A stretch of DNA of 64,000 nucleotides from Maniola hyperantus (GCF_902806685.2 NC_048562.1:3618520-3682519), one strand, 5' to 3'; positions 52,311 through 63,821 are shown, counted from the first letter of the stretch. Numbers and translations are program-made. Notes: a model not told the origin generated them from the sequence alone.

Positions 52311-52692
52311 TAACCCAGTGCAGATTAAAAAGCGCTTGTAAAAGTTTAATTGAATCAAAAATATTTCTATTCTATTCCACACAGTACAATCCAAAATAAA
52401 AGGCAGCAAATTGAATTTTATTTAAAGTTTAAACAGCTATCGTAAACAAGTAGTAGGGACTTCTACCTCAACTTGATTTATACGTTTAAAGTTCTAAAAC
52501 ACCTTTCCAAAACATAATTATTGTTTATGAGTTAAATTCTGGATGGTTGGGTGTTTATAACATCTCAAAAGATTAACTACCATTTGTGATGCAGCCGAAT
52601 CGTTTTTTGTTTAGCATTTTCGTACCTTTTTTTACAGTACGCGGCGGAAAGTAATGAACATCGGCCTTTAGAATGTCATTTTTTGGCTTTGC

Positions 52693-52810
52693 AGCACCTC
52701 GATTACGGGAAACCCGCATCAATCATTATTACAATCTCAATTGTTGTGATTGGCTGAATTTATGCGATTCTTATTGCAACAATGCAATGTACCCAATAGT
52801 GAGCGAGCAT
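52693..52810 (-). mobile_element. M element, copy 3
   Basis: AATCATTATTACAATCTCAA, TTGTGATTGGCTGAATTTAT, GCAACAATGCAATGTACCCA. The last ~40 bp are replaced by SB (52811-52855, ACCACCAGGTGAGATTGCAG). Confidence 0.7.
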
Positions 52811-52871
52811 TATCACTTACCACCAGGTGAGATTGCAGTCAAGGGCTAACTTGTTACAAAACCCCCTTTTA

Positions 52872-53205
52872 AAAACCGGCCATGTGTGAGTCAGGCTCGC
52901 GCAACGAGGGTTCCGTACTACAGTTGTTGCACGATAATTCAAAAACTATGATGCGTAATAATTTTTAATTCATGACCGCAGTTTAATTTTTTTTTTGTGT
53001 GATGTAACAACAAATTTACGGTTTTCAGATTTTTCCCCTAATGTCTGCAATAAGACCTGCCTGCCAAATTTCATGATTCTAGATCAACGGGAAGTACCCA
53101 GTTTCTTGACAGACCGACAGACAGACAGACAGATAGACAGACAAACAACAAAGTGATGCTATAAGGGTTCCGTTTTTCCTTTTGAGGTACGGAACCCTAA
53201 GAACT
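52872..53205 (-). mobile_element. G element, internally shortened
   Basis: AAAAACCGGCCATGTGTGAG to TTTTGAGGTACGGAACCCTA. About 90 bp of the centre are missing. Confidence 0.8.
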
Positions 53206-53552
53206 AAGATACATTTCGAAAATTTTATGTCGTAGGTACCTATTTGGTTATAAAAATGAGAAATGCGCTCAAATATTTACTGCCCTACAATTAACTTCAA
53301 GGGGTTTTCAAACAAATTGTATCGTAAATCAGAACACGCCCATGGTTTTGGGCTCCCAAAGATATCCTTTGCAGGTTTTTTTCTTATTTTAGGGTTCCTT
53401 AGACTTTTGCAATCTGTTTACTCGGTAGCGATTCTGCAGATAAAGAAATGAATTGAATAAAACATTAAGTCGATTATTTACCCTCTGTTAATTGATTATA
53501 TTATCATTACCACCCACTCAAGTAAACAAATATAACTAAATTAAAATAAATA
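53206..53552. other. No gene seen
   Basis: AT-rich sequence. No recognised repeat. Confidence 0.45.
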
Positions 53553-53708
53553 TTCCCAACGAGTCACACCCAGATTAACATGTGACACTTTAGGAATTAC
53601 AATGGATAACAAGTTGCAACCAGTAACAGTGTGACTCGAGGGGAGAAAAATTTCGATGAGCTCTCAACGAGTAACACTGTGACACGATTGAGTGTGACTC
53701 GTTGGGAA
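53553..53708. mobile_element. N element with TIR TTCCCAACGAGTCACAC
   Basis: 156 bp bounded by TTCCCAACGAGTCACAC and its perfect complement. Inside are more CGAGT(C/A)ACAC motifs and ATTACAATGGATAACAAGTT. The same motifs fill 55979-56600. Confidence 0.75.
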
Positions 53709-53799
53709 CCCATCTTTTTTAAATGTATGACTGATTCATTAATAGAAATAGCAAGAAACTCTCATGCGTGGTGCGCTCCAAGCATAGGTACGTATTGTA

Positions 53800-53985
53800 G
53801 GAGAACAGCTCGAGATGGCAATAATTGCCATCTCGAGCCCATCTCTGCCCCAATTATTGGGGTATGACTTATGAGGGAGGACGTCCCACAAGTCACTCGC
53901 GCTATCCCGCCCCCGGTCAGCGCGAGAGCTGTGCGGGTGTGCGGGGCGTCCCCAGTCCCACAAGTGCCATCTCGACCTGTCGCGA
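53800..53985. mobile_element. GC-rich hairpin element
   Basis: Perfect 14-bp hairpin GCTCGAGATGGCAA-taa-TTGCCATCTCGAGC at 53808-53838. Then GGACGTCCCACAAGTCACTC, GCGCTATCCCGCCCCCGGTC and GTGCGGGTGTGCGGGGCGTC; ends TGCCATCTCGACCTGTCGC. Recognised from memory as a lepidopteran dispersed repeat. Class uncertain. Confidence 0.6.
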
Positions 53986-54000
53986 ACTAATAACTAACAT

Positions 54001-54158
54001 AAACCTGCAAGACTGAGAGTTCTCCATAATGATAAGGTGTGTGTAGTCTGCCAATCCGCATTTGGCCATGGTGACGTACTATGGCCCAGGCCTTAGACCA
54101 TTCTCACAGAGGCCAGACCTGTCCTCAGTAGTGGGCCAGTGATGATCATGATGATGAC
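54001..54158 (+). mobile_element. SA SINE, old 3' half
   Basis: AACCTGCAAGACTGAGAGTT, CTGCCAATCCGCATTTGGCC, GTGATGATCATGATGATGA. Confidence 0.75.
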
Positions 54159-55067
54159 TGCATTTAGAATCGTACCTCAAAGTTAAATCATTTTATGGTA
54201 CATTTTTGCCAAAAACCTTTTAGAGACAAAAAATATTAGTTCATAAAGATCACTCAAAAAGATGGCTGATAAATGTAAGGCATGATTCACAAAGGAAGTT
54301 TTTTAAAGTGGCCAATGTATCGTTTTATGAAACTTAAGTTAAGTTAGTGTTATGTGATGTTCTTAAGATTTAAGTTATAAGCTTAAGGAGGGTAAAATTT
54401 TCGTCTGCTTTGGCAGCAGAAAATCATCAAAAATATTTATGTTGTATCATGGCAGATGAAATTGACTAAGAGCCAGCGCGTGCCACACCTTCGTTATTTT
54501 GTAAAAGCTGAAATTTTATTAATTATTAAAGTTTGTTTTTTTAGCTATTATTTTAATACTTGTTTATTTATTTTTAACAGTGTTTGTTTTAAATTTGGAA
54601 TTTCAGTAATAACATACCCCTACTAAATATTGTAGTAAATATACTAGGGCCATATTTTTCACCTTCTTCAGAAGAAGAAGTTCTTTTCCAGTCGATGGTC
54701 ACCTCAAACATGGGCAGCCCAAAAAGCTGATAGCGATAGCTCGGTCTTAAAGGTGGCCATCCTACTTATCTGTTTGTGTAGTAGCTGCTTCCAGGGAGGC
54801 CGGGTGCTTGTGATCGGTATAAAACTAAGCACCACGTGGGGAGGCTCTTTTCATGTCCCCAATTTTTCACCTAAGAATGCAGACAGAGAAAAACAAAATC
54901 GCTTAAGCTTATGCCTTGCGTGTGTTGACACGTTACCTAAAGGTATGTTCACATTGGCTGCGTGGGCGCAACTCATTACAATACGGCTCTATTGTGCACT
55001 TTGTGATATGTAAACAACTTTGTCACCTTAGCGTGGAAGTGGTCTTAGAATTGTTTTAAGTTTTATA
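54159..55067. other. No gene seen
   Basis: AT-rich sequence. 54472-54530 (AGCCAGCGCGTGCCACACCT, AAAGCTGAAATTTT) matches part of repeat X at 59588. The rest seems unique. Confidence 0.45.
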
Positions 55068-55240
55068 GTCCACTTGCTAATGCTTGCAACTTTATCCACA
55101 TGGATATAGGTTTTTAAAAATCTCGGGACAAAAAGTAGCCTAGATGTCTATGCCAGGAATGTAAGCTAGCTTTGCATCAAATTTCGTCAAAATTGGTTGG
55201 ACGGATAGCCCGTGAAAAGATTTATTCAACCACTCAGCAT
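55068..55240 (-). mobile_element. HT Helitron-type element, diverged
   Basis: ATAGGTTTTTAAAAATCTCG, GACAAAAAGTAGCCTAGATG, CGGATAGCCCGTGAAAAG. The CTAG end is changed. Fragments of HT also lie at 55440-55485 and 55685-55830. Confidence 0.6.
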
Positions 55241-55250
55241 ACATAATTAT

Positions 55251-55436
55251 CTAAATATATAAAAGTGACTGACTGACTGACAGACTTATCAACGCAGAGC
55301 TCAAACTACAGGACGGATCAGGCTGGGCATGCAGATAGCTAAGAAAGGATTTTTGAAAATTCAACCTCTCAGGGGGTGAAATAGGGGTTTGAAATTTGTG
55401 TAGTCCACGCGGACGAAGTCGCGGGCATAAGCTAGT
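55251..55436 (+). mobile_element. HR Helitron-type element, complete
   Basis: A|TCTAAATATATAAAAGTGAC to CGCGGGCATAAGCTAG|T, with a ~30-bp internal gap. Confidence 0.8.
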
Positions 55437-55978
55437 TTAGCTATTGGTATAATACAGACGGACACACTTTTGCATTTTGTGTAAATTTCACCAAACGGCC
55501 CTATCCACATTAGGACAGCCGCCGAGAACATGCGCATGTCATGTGCTGCCCGCGGGATAATAGCCTAGCTTCCGACCCGGCGACGCTCGTTGTGCACTGT
55601 ATACTGTACACTGTACATTGTACGATGCCGTGCTTGGACCATTGAGTTACATAAAACTGGAGGAACACGACACATAATATTACCTAGGTGCCTTTGATTT
55701 TCTGGGATAAAAAGTAACCTATGTTTTGATCGCCTATTTTTACATCCTTGGTTGAATTTTCAATTATAATCTATCTCCATTCCCAGCCAAATTCATCCAG
55801 TAGGTAGTTTTTGCCTGAAAGAGTAGCAAAAAAAACACACACTCACACACATACACACAAAGGAAAAGCAAGCAACAAAATGTTACAGTACTTTACTTTC
55901 CTAGCAATATTATTAATAGAGTAAAAAACAGCCAAGCACCAATACATTGAAAGGCAAGAACACTTCTAGTTTTAATGG

Positions 55979-56835
55979 GTTCCCAACGAGTCACACTCAA
56001 GCGTGTCACTCGTCGAGAGCTCCTCGAAATTTTTCTCCCATCAAGTGTGTGACTTGATGGGAGAAAAATTTCGAGAGTTACTAGTTGCAACTTTTTTATT
56101 CATTGTAATTCCAACGAGTCACACTGTAGCTTGGGTGTGACTCGATGGGATTTTTTTCGATGGATTCCCTACGAGTCACACTAATTTTCTTCGATACTAT
56201 TCAAGTTGAGACCATTTCACAAGAAATCTCTTACTCTATTATTGTAATACAACAGCTCTGTTTATACTAGGCTACATGCATTGTTGTATGATGACATATT
56301 GCCCTTTTGATTATTTAAACAGTGTATTTAATTACCAAGTTATGAAACCCATACTTCAGGCCATAGATGATAGAATTCTAAAATCAGTACCCTTATTATA
56401 AATGCGAAAGTGTGTTTGTTTGTTGGTTAATTGGTTTGTTTGTTACTCGTTGGGAGCTCATCGAAATTTTTCTCCCATCGAATCACACTGTTACTAGTTG
56501 CAACTTTTTTATTCATTGTAATTCCTAACGAGTCACACTGTATCTTGGGTGTGACTCGATGGGATTTTTTTTCCGATGGATTCCCAACAAGTCACAGTGT
56601 TACACGATTGGGATTCAAGTTGAGACCATTTTACGAGAAATTTCTTACTCTAGTGTTGTAAAACTACAGCTCACTGGTTTGAACCATGTTAGTGTTTATG
56701 TTTATACGAGGCTTATAGGCTACATGCATTGTTGTGTGATGACGTATTGCCCTTTAGATTATTTAAACAGTGGATTTAATTATCAACAATACCAAGTTAT
56801 GAACCCCATACTTCAAGCCATAGAATTCTAAAATG
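55979..56835. repeat. Tandem duplication containing N motifs
   Basis: Copy 1 (about 56010-56384) and copy 2 (about 56452-56835) share CTCGAAATTTTTCTCCCATC or its near form, GTTACTAGTTGCAACTTTTT, GGGTGTGACTCGATGGGATT, TTCAAGTTGAGACCATTT and GGCTACATGCATTGTTGT, to the end CCATAGAATTCTAAAAT. Offset is about 440 bp. An HT 5' end (56395-56445) sits between them. Left of copy 1 is a TTCCCAACGAGTCACAC end. Confidence 0.85.
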
Positions 56836-56839
56836 TATC

Positions 56840-57040
56840 TAAATTATAAAAAGGAAAAGCTGACTGACTGACTGATCTATTAACGCACAGCTCAAATTAC
56901 TGGACGGATCAGGCTGAGATTTGGCATGCAGATAGCTATTATGACATAGACATCCGCTAAGAAAGGATTTTTGAAAATTCAACCCCTAAGGGGCTGAAAT
57001 AGGGGTTTTAAATTTGTGTAGTCCACGCGGATGAAGTTAC
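56840..57040 (+). mobile_element. HR Helitron-type element, 3' end cut
   Basis: A|TCTAAATTATAAAAAGGAAA to CACGCGGATGAAGTTACGG. Confidence 0.75.
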
Positions 57041-57137
57041 GGCTTTCACGGAAGTACTTACGGAGCCCTGAAAATAGCATCTCCATACAATTTTGGCCGA
57101 TTTATGCAAAGTTATCGTTAATTTCGCGGTTTCTGGA

Positions 57138-57378
57138 GTTATGTGCGTTCAAAGAAATTAAATGTTACTCGCTTTAACGGTTAAGGAAAACATCGTGGGG
57201 AAACCTGCATGCCTGAGAGTTCCACATAATGTTCTCAAAGGTGTGTAAAGTCTGCCAATCCGCACTTAGCTAGCGTGGTGGACTATGACCATTGACCAAA
57301 CCCTTCTCATACTGAGAGGAGACCCGTGCTTTGTTGTGAGCAAGTTATGGGTTGATCATGATGATGATGATGATGATG
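57138..57378 (+). mobile_element. SA SINE without head
   Basis: GAGTTATGTGCGTTCAAAGA to (GAT)n, full body. Confidence 0.85.
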
Positions 57379-57689
57379 AACGTTCGTTCTTGGCAATTGT
57401 CACGAGTCGCGGGTAGTATTCAATACATTAATTATTATGTCATTGAAACAAACAGACACATCAACCGCAAACCGTTTGTGGTCACCACTGATTGCGGTTG
57501 CCACCTTTATTATCGCCACCCTATCAAAAAACTCTGCGGTTACCATAAAATTACTGTATACGAATTTAACCCCTATTTTTATAGAGCTAGATGTTATAAT
57601 AGCATGTAGTATTATGAAGGATTTGTGTATTATATTGTGTGTGTTCTAATTAACTTGTTTGGACATGGGACAGCTTTCATTGTTGACTT

Positions 57690-57964
57690 TATAAGTCCCG
57701 CAAATTGCTAATGCGCTTGGCCGCCATTTAAGTGACGTCAGCAATAGACTGAAGTTTTGAGCTGATGGTATATTTTTATATCGGCTGACGTCAAAATGAC
57801 GTCATATATGGGAAGTTACTGACCCCCATGACACGGGTTAACCTGGTTTGGGGGTCGAGGGTAATTTTAAGCAAAGTTGTAATCGGAACAAATAAAGATT
57901 TATTTATTTATTTCGATGTTAATGAGACATGGTTCCAGCGCAATAGCAATTTGCGGGACTTATA
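57690..57964. mobile_element. P MITE, complete
   Basis: Inverted ends TATAAGTCCCGCAAATTGCT-AATGCGCTTGG and the complement of TATAAGTCCCGCAAATTGCT-ATTGCGCTGG, about 31 bp. Inside are TGACGTCA-containing inverted pieces and GACCCCCATGACACGGGTTA. The outermost TA pair would fit a TA duplication. 275 bp. Confidence 0.8.
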
Positions 57965-58565
57965 GAAGTAAAAATTAAAATAGCTATTGTACGTCAAAAC
58001 TAATTAACGCTATCATCTCTCCTTATCTATCGCGTACGAAAAGAGCGGAACAAAAACATTTCAGCCATACTTTATTATTACGATAATAAGCTAAGATTTA
58101 AAATTACGTGTAAAAATTCTTAAACGTATTTTATATTTTTACAGATATTGATGGTCTTATATCTCTTTCATACATACTGGGAATAAAAGAGAGGGGTATA
58201 TGTCCGGTATATTGGCGGTTAATTCATTTCGACGGATCCGATAAGGGGCCCGAAACGTATAACTTTAAGTTTTAGTTTGTTTAAATTTGCTACAGTAATC
58301 AAAAGGTACTGTTTATTTTTGTATGCGAAATTCAACTTTATTGCGTAAGAGTTAGGGTTGTTGTTTTTGGGATTTAAATTGGCTGGTCCAATCTAAATTT
58401 TGGGCGGGTCCGCAACTTTGAAATATAAGCGATGAACACGAAAATAGGCCAGGAGTAAGTGTCCCAAAAAGTAAAAATAATAATCCAAATTCGGTATACT
58501 TGCTGTAAAAAATATCAAAATCATTTATTTCATGTAGGACAACTACCTAGTGTCTCTTTTATGTC
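57965..58565. other. No gene seen
   Basis: Apparently unique AT-rich sequence. No frame with coding character. Confidence 0.5.
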
Positions 58566-58634
58566 CGCCTGATCCGTCCAGTTTGAGCTGTACGTTGATA
58601 GATCAGTCAGTCAGTCATCATTTCCTTTTATATA
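58566..58634 (-). mobile_element. HR 5' terminal part
   Basis: CTGATCCGTCCAGTTTGAGC, GTACGTTGATAGATCAGTCA, TTTCCTTTTATAT. Confidence 0.7.
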
Positions 58635-58877
58635 AAATATATAATAATAATAAATACACTTTATTTGCACAACCACAAGAAGGATTACATTAAAGAATAA
58701 AAAACACAGACAGAAGGAAGATACAAAAGGCGGCCTTATCGCTAATTAGCGATCTCTACCAGGCAACCTTAAAGATTGGAAAATATGAGGAAAATTAGAC
58801 TGCAGGTGGTGTGTAATATACTAAATACTAATATACATACATTCTAATATATAAAAGGAACTAGCTAGCTAGGAAGG

Positions 58878-58919
58878 ACTAGCTGATGCCCGCATATGAA
58901 ATCGCGGGCATCACCTAGT
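58878..58919. repeat. Two HT 3' ends fused tail to tail
   Basis: ACTAGCTGATGCCCGC (58878-58893), 10 bp, then GCGGGCATCACCTAGT (58904-58919). These are the last 16 bases of HT on both strands, one mismatch apart. No HT body lies between them. Confidence 0.85.
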
Positions 58920-58928
58920 CTAAATAGA

Positions 58929-59125
58929 CTAGCTAATGCCCGCGTTTTTTATATGCGTGGATTTAGGTTTTCAAAATCCCGAGGGAACACTTTGATTTTC
59001 CGGCATAAGAAGTAGCCTATTTCACTCTCGTCTTTAAGTATACCCATGCAAATCATGTCAATCCTTTGCTCCGTTGGGACGTGATTGAAGGACAAACCAA
59101 CAACCAAACACACGTTCGCATTTAT
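58929..59125 (-). mobile_element. HT Helitron-type element
   Basis: CTAGCTAATGCCCGCG, TTTGATTTTCCGGCATAAGA, CCGTTGGGACGTGATTGAAG, CGTTCGCATTTATAATAGGG. Confidence 0.75.
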
Positions 59126-59459
59126 AATAGGGGTAGTGATTTAGATTTAGATGAGTCACTAGAGGAGCTCACCGTCTCTTAGACTATAAATCTTTCGCAA
59201 CGCTAAGCTGATTTGGACTGATGCACGGTGGCGAATGACGTTTAATTATTCCTGACCAACGTATTACGGATTTTGGCGTTCGTAATTCTTAAACTGACAC
59301 CACCTTTTTGAGGATTACTCCAAGTTATGTGACGTGTGCTATCGGCGAAATCAGAAAGTAATGACTTGGGAGCATCATTGCGTGTTTTAGTACTTATAAT
59401 AAAAATATCTTAAATATATTATTTATATATATATGTACTTTACTTATTTACTTTTCCGG

Positions 59460-59640
59460 CTCAACAACCTTTTTTTTTATTATTATTATTTTATTCGTTA
59501 TAGGCGCACGCTTGACCACGATCACACCTGATGGAAAGTGATGATATGGCCTAAGATGGGACCTAAAATAAGACTTTATGAAGAGAGCCAGCGCGTGCCA
59601 GAAAAGCTGAAAAAGGCTGAAATTTTCTCTGCGTATTGTC
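59460..59640. repeat. Dispersed repeat X
   Basis: TTATAGGCGCACGCTTGACC, GTGATGATATGGCCTAAGAT, AGAGCCAGCGCGTGCCAG, AAAAGGCTGAAATTTTCTCT. The fullest X copy here. Confidence 0.6.
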
Positions 59641-59879
59641 CACAAAATAAATTAAATTAAATCTAAAACCTCATCGAGACCATCGCAGCGAGGCATTGTA
59701 CCCTACTTATTCAAAATAATGGCAGCATTGGCATATTGGATGGCCAAACTTACCAGCTCTTGGGTCCCCGGTTGACTGATCAAAAAGAAATTTCCTCAAA
59801 ATAAGCTCGAGGCCCTGTGCCCCACGGCAAGGTCTTCACACCAAAAGTGCCAAAAGGTTACGCTCTTACATAGGTATAG

Positions 59880-60397
59880 TTTTTAACCGACTTCAAAAAA
59901 AGGAGGAGGTTCTCAATTCGTCGGAATCTTTTTTTTTTTTTTTTTTTTTATGTATGTTCCCCGATAACTCGAAAACGCCTAGACCGATTTTGAAAATTAT
60001 TTTTTTGTTTGAAAGGGTATACTTCAAAGTTGGTCCCATTTCAATTTGGTGAAGATCTGATGAACATCTTCGAAGATAGATACTGGAACTCCTCAACGGA
60101 TAAGAGTAAATTGCTCGCGATCAGTGTAATAGCTTAGTAAACAGTAGACTTTTAACCAGTCATAGCATAATTCCATGGGGCCACAAAAAAATTTTTTGGG
60201 GTCGGTGCCAATGAGGTGCCATTGTGGAGTCCCATAAAAATATGAAGTCTAGACGATTCGCGCAGCTAAAGCTAATTGGCACCGGCACCAAAAATTATTA
60301 TTATGGAACTATATTAACTCTTGTATACATAATATATTCGGTAATAAATTAAATTATTTTTCAATTTTTAGTGTTTGTGTAACGAAGTCGGTTTTTA
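59880..60397. mobile_element. Element with AACCGACTTC inverted ends
   Basis: TTTTAACCGACTTCAAAAAA on the left, AACGAAGTCGGTTTTT on the right. Inside are AGGAGGAGGTTCTCAATTCG, CCCGATAACTCGAAAACGCC and TTCAATTTGGTGAAGATCTG, a body I know as a common lepidopteran repeat. About 518 bp, non-coding. Confidence 0.65.
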
Positions 60398-60527
60398 TTT
60401 TTTTTGTAAAATTTTTTATTTTTAAACTAGCTGTAACACACAGACAGACTGACGGACAGATTGACAAACGTACAGATGTGCAGACGATCAGGATGAAACT
60501 CAAACTATAAGGGTTCCTTGTTTACTC

Positions 60528-60802
60528 ATCATCATGATCAACCCATCGCCGGCTCATCACAAAGCTCGGGTCTCCTCTCAGAGTGAGAAGGGTTTTGGCC
60601 ACAGTCTACCACGCTGGCCAAGTGCGAATTGCAGCACACGTGCAGGTTTCCTCACGATGTTTTCCTTCACCGTAAAGCAATTGATATTTAATTAGGTACT
60701 TAAAACGCACATAACTGTGAAAAGTTAGAGGTGCGTGCCCGGGATCGAACCCCCTACCTCCGATTAGGAGGCGGACGTCCTAACCACTAGGCTATCGCTG
60801 CT
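60528..60802 (-). mobile_element. SA SINE, full length with 30-bp internal gap
   Basis: TCATCATCATGATCAACCCA to CCTAACCACTAGGCTATCGC. The CACCTTTGAGAACATTATGG stretch is deleted. Confidence 0.85.
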
Positions 60803-61261
60803 TTTTTACTGCTGAACCCTAAAAACTATAAAACTATCGTGACTTTTCCGTACACCTTAAAACGACTTACGAACACCTTAAACCCAGCTTCACTAACCTT
60901 TAAATCTTCTTCAACCTAGTTGCCTGGTAGAGATCGCTTCACAGCGATAAGGCCGCTAATTGTATATTCTTCTTTTACTTGTTTCTTTTTGTGTCTTTTC
61001 TTTTTGGTGTACAATAAAGAATATTAAACTAAACTAAACTAAACTTTTAGCCACACGTCAAAATAATCGGAAATAGCCCATCACGGCGTGTGGTCTGTCC
61101 TTATATAACTTGATATTCAATAGCTTTTTTATGGTGCATCAACACCATATTGTCTAGTAGATTAAATGGCGATTATTTGTAAAGATAGTTTGATACGCTT
61201 CTTGTAAATTAGGCACTGGTCACACTGCCGACGGAAAAGCGACTAGCTATAATTAGCGACT
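60803..61261. other. No gene seen
   Basis: GTTGCCTGGTAGAGATCGCT, CAGCGATAAGGCCGC and TTTTTGGTGTACAATAAAGA (60920-61025) form a common lepidopteran retroposon 3' end, with an (ACTAA)n tail at 61026-61047. 58730-58790 carries the same words in reverse. Confidence 0.5.
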
Positions 61262-61335
61262 ATAGTTGATGCCCGCGACTTCGTACGCGTGGATTTAGGT
61301 TTTTCAAAATCCCGGGGAACTCTTTGATTTTCGTC
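61262..61335 (-). mobile_element. HT 3' end
   Basis: TAGTTGATGCCCGCGACTTC, AAATCCCGGGGAACTCTTTG. Confidence 0.65.
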
Positions 61336-61501
61336 ATTTTGCACGATAAATCAAAAACTATGATTTATAAAAATAAATACAAATCTGTTTTAGAATACAC
61401 TGGTAGCCCGTTCATATTATGATACCCCATTTAAAATCCTAGTTATCTTACTTTGATAATTGAAAATTATACTAATTATTAGTTCATGACAACAATTTCA
61501 T

Positions 61502-61885
61502 TTTTAGGGTTCCGTACCTCAAAAGGAAAAACGGAACCCTTATAGGATCACTTTGTTATCTGTCTGTCTGTCGGTCTGTCAATAAACCTACAGGGTAACT
61601 ACCCGTGTTTTGAGTATTAAGTGTGAATTCCTTACTTTTCACATTTTTAGGGTTCCGTACCTCAAAAGGAAAAACGGAACCCTTATCACTTCGGATCACT
61701 TTGTTGTCTGCCTGTCTGTCTGTCTATCTGTCTGTCGGTCTGTCAAGAAACCTACAGGGTACTTCCCGTTGACCTAGAATCATGAAATTTGGCAGGTAGA
61801 TAGATCAGCAGCAGGAGGAAAATAACGACTGTAGTACGGAACCCTTGGTGCGCGAGCCTGACTCGCATTTGGCCGGTTTTTTTTT
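61502..61885 (+). mobile_element. Two G elements, partial
   Basis: 61502-61592 is a G left end (TTTTAGGGTTCCGTACCTCA, then cut). 61648-61885 is a second, internally deleted copy ending GCATTTGGCCGGTTTTTTTT. Confidence 0.8.
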
Positions 61886-62098
61886 AAACAAAAGTTGCAT
61901 GTTTTACGTAAAAACAACATGGTGGGCGCCTCTAACACGTGTTCAGAAAAAAACTAATTTGCATGTGTTAACAGAGGAAAAAATGTTTATGCATATTTGA
62001 CAACTTATTCTGAGCATACTTTGACCTTGGCAGATATCTATGTAGTTATGTGAATAGGTAATTTTGACCTTGAGTCCGTGATAATTTATTAAGTACCT

Positions 62099-62500
62099 AC
62101 TAGCTGATGCCCGCGACTTTGTACGCGTGGATTTAGGTTTTTAAAAATCCCGTGGGAACTCTTTTTTTCCGGGATAAAAAGTAGCCTATGTCTATCATCA
62201 TCAACCGAAAGTCTATCATTTTTAAAGTTACATCGATGAAAATTGGTATTCAGGTTAAGAGTAAAAAATACTTATTACACGATTTTTGAAAATTCTACTG
62301 CCAAGGGGGTTAAATAGGGGATGAAAGTTTGTATGAAAGTCCGTCATTTTTCAAGTTATTTCTATGAAAATTTATATTTGCGTTTTCGGTTACAAAAGAA
62401 TAAATACGTAGGTAGGTACCTATTTCAGGATTTTTGAAAATTCTACCCCGACGCCGATCTTCTAAATTCCACCCGAGTGTAACCGGGGTGGGTCAGCTAG
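62099..62500 (-). mobile_element. HT 3' end followed by an HW-type body
   Basis: CTAGCTGATGCCCGCGACTT, ATCCCGTGGGAACTC; then TTACACGATTTTTGAAAATT, GGGGATGAAAGTTTGTATGA. On the right, GGGTGGGTCAGCTAG|T is a + strand CTAG end (about 62498). Confidence 0.6.
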
Positions 62501-62516
62501 TCTACCTATATTCTCA

Positions 62517-62970
62517 AAAATCAGCCAAGTGCGAGTCAGGCTCGCGCAACGAGGGTTCCGTACAAAAGTCCTATTTTTTCGACATTTTGCACGATAATTC
62601 AAAAACTATGATGCTTAAAAATAAATAAAAATCTGTTTTAGAATCCATAGATAAAGCCCTTTCATGTGATACCCCACGTGATATAGTTATCTTACTTCAA
62701 ATATTAAAAATACTGATTTTAGTTCATGACCACAACTTGATTTATTTTGTGTGATTTAACGACAAATTCACGGTTTTCAGATTTTTCCCTGAATGTCTGC
62801 TATAACACCTACCTACCTACCAAATTTCATGATTCTAGATCAACGGAAAGTACCCTGTAGGTTTCTTGACAGACAGACAGACAGACAGACAGATAGACAG
62901 ACAGACAGACAGACAACAAAGTGATCCTATAAGGGTTCCGTTTTTCCTTTTGAGGTACGGAACCCTAAAA
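62517..62970 (-). mobile_element. G element, full length
   Basis: AATCAGCCAAGTGCGAGTCA to TTTGAGGTACGGAACCCTAA. Expanded GACA run. Confidence 0.85.
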
Positions 62971-63195
62971 CAACCATAGAAGCCTTACCTACCGGTTGAC
63001 TATTATAGCACAAGTGCTCAAAACAGGTTCTGAAGCCATACAAATGCCTCCCTTTTCCGCGCTAGCGCGTTCATCTCACTCTGCATCATCATTTACCGAC
63101 GTGGTTAAACGAAAAATAACCAGTTTACAATTTATTAACACGATCTCTGTTTATATGCATTAAACTCTACATAATATTATTTAAATTATCCATAT

Positions 63196-63320
63196 CCATA
63201 CTAATATTATAAATGTGAAAGTGTGTCTGTCTGTCTTTCATTGCCCATCCGTTCAACCGATTTTGATGAAATTTGGTACAGAGATAGCTTGCATACCGCT
63301 TAAGGACATAGGCTACTTTT
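63196..63320 (+). mobile_element. HT 5' part
   Basis: TCCATACTAATATTATAAAT to TAAGGACATAGGCTACTTTT, then cut by G. Confidence 0.7.
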
Positions 63321-63727
63321 TAGGGTTTCGTACCTCAAAAGGAAAAACGGAACCCTTATAGGATCACTTTGTTGTCTGTCTGTCTGTCTGTCAAGAAACC
63401 TAGAGGGTACTTCCCGTTGACCTAGAATCATGAAATTTGGCAGGTAGGTAGATCTTATAGCTGACATTTGGGGAAAAATCTGAAAACCGTGAATCACACA
63501 AAAAAATTAAATTGTGGTCATGAACTAATAATTAGTATTTTCAATTTTCTTAGTAAGATAACTATATCAAGTGGTGCAAGGTGAACCACCTGTGCATTCT
63601 AAAACAGATTTTTATTTATTTTTATGCATCATAGTTTTTGAATTATCGTGCAAAATGTCGAAAAAATACGACTGTAGTACGGAACCCTCATTGCGCGAGC
63701 CTGACTCGCACTTGGCCGGTTTTTTTT
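63321..63727 (+). mobile_element. G element, near full length, inside HT
   Basis: TAGGGTTTCGTACCTCAAAA to GCACTTGGCCGGTTTTTTTT. Confidence 0.85.
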
Positions 63728-63821
63728 ACAAGAAATTCCTTAAGTTTGTGTTTCAACATAATATCTACTTATACTAAGAGATCTATCTGCGAGTTCTTTT
63801 GGCGAGTTAACCACTGCAATC

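Noticed and set aside
59646..59690. Link between 59646 (AATTAAATCTAAAACCTC) and the left edge of the 158-bp array at 12783
   Set aside because: Only about 30 AT-rich bases match and nothing extends on either side.
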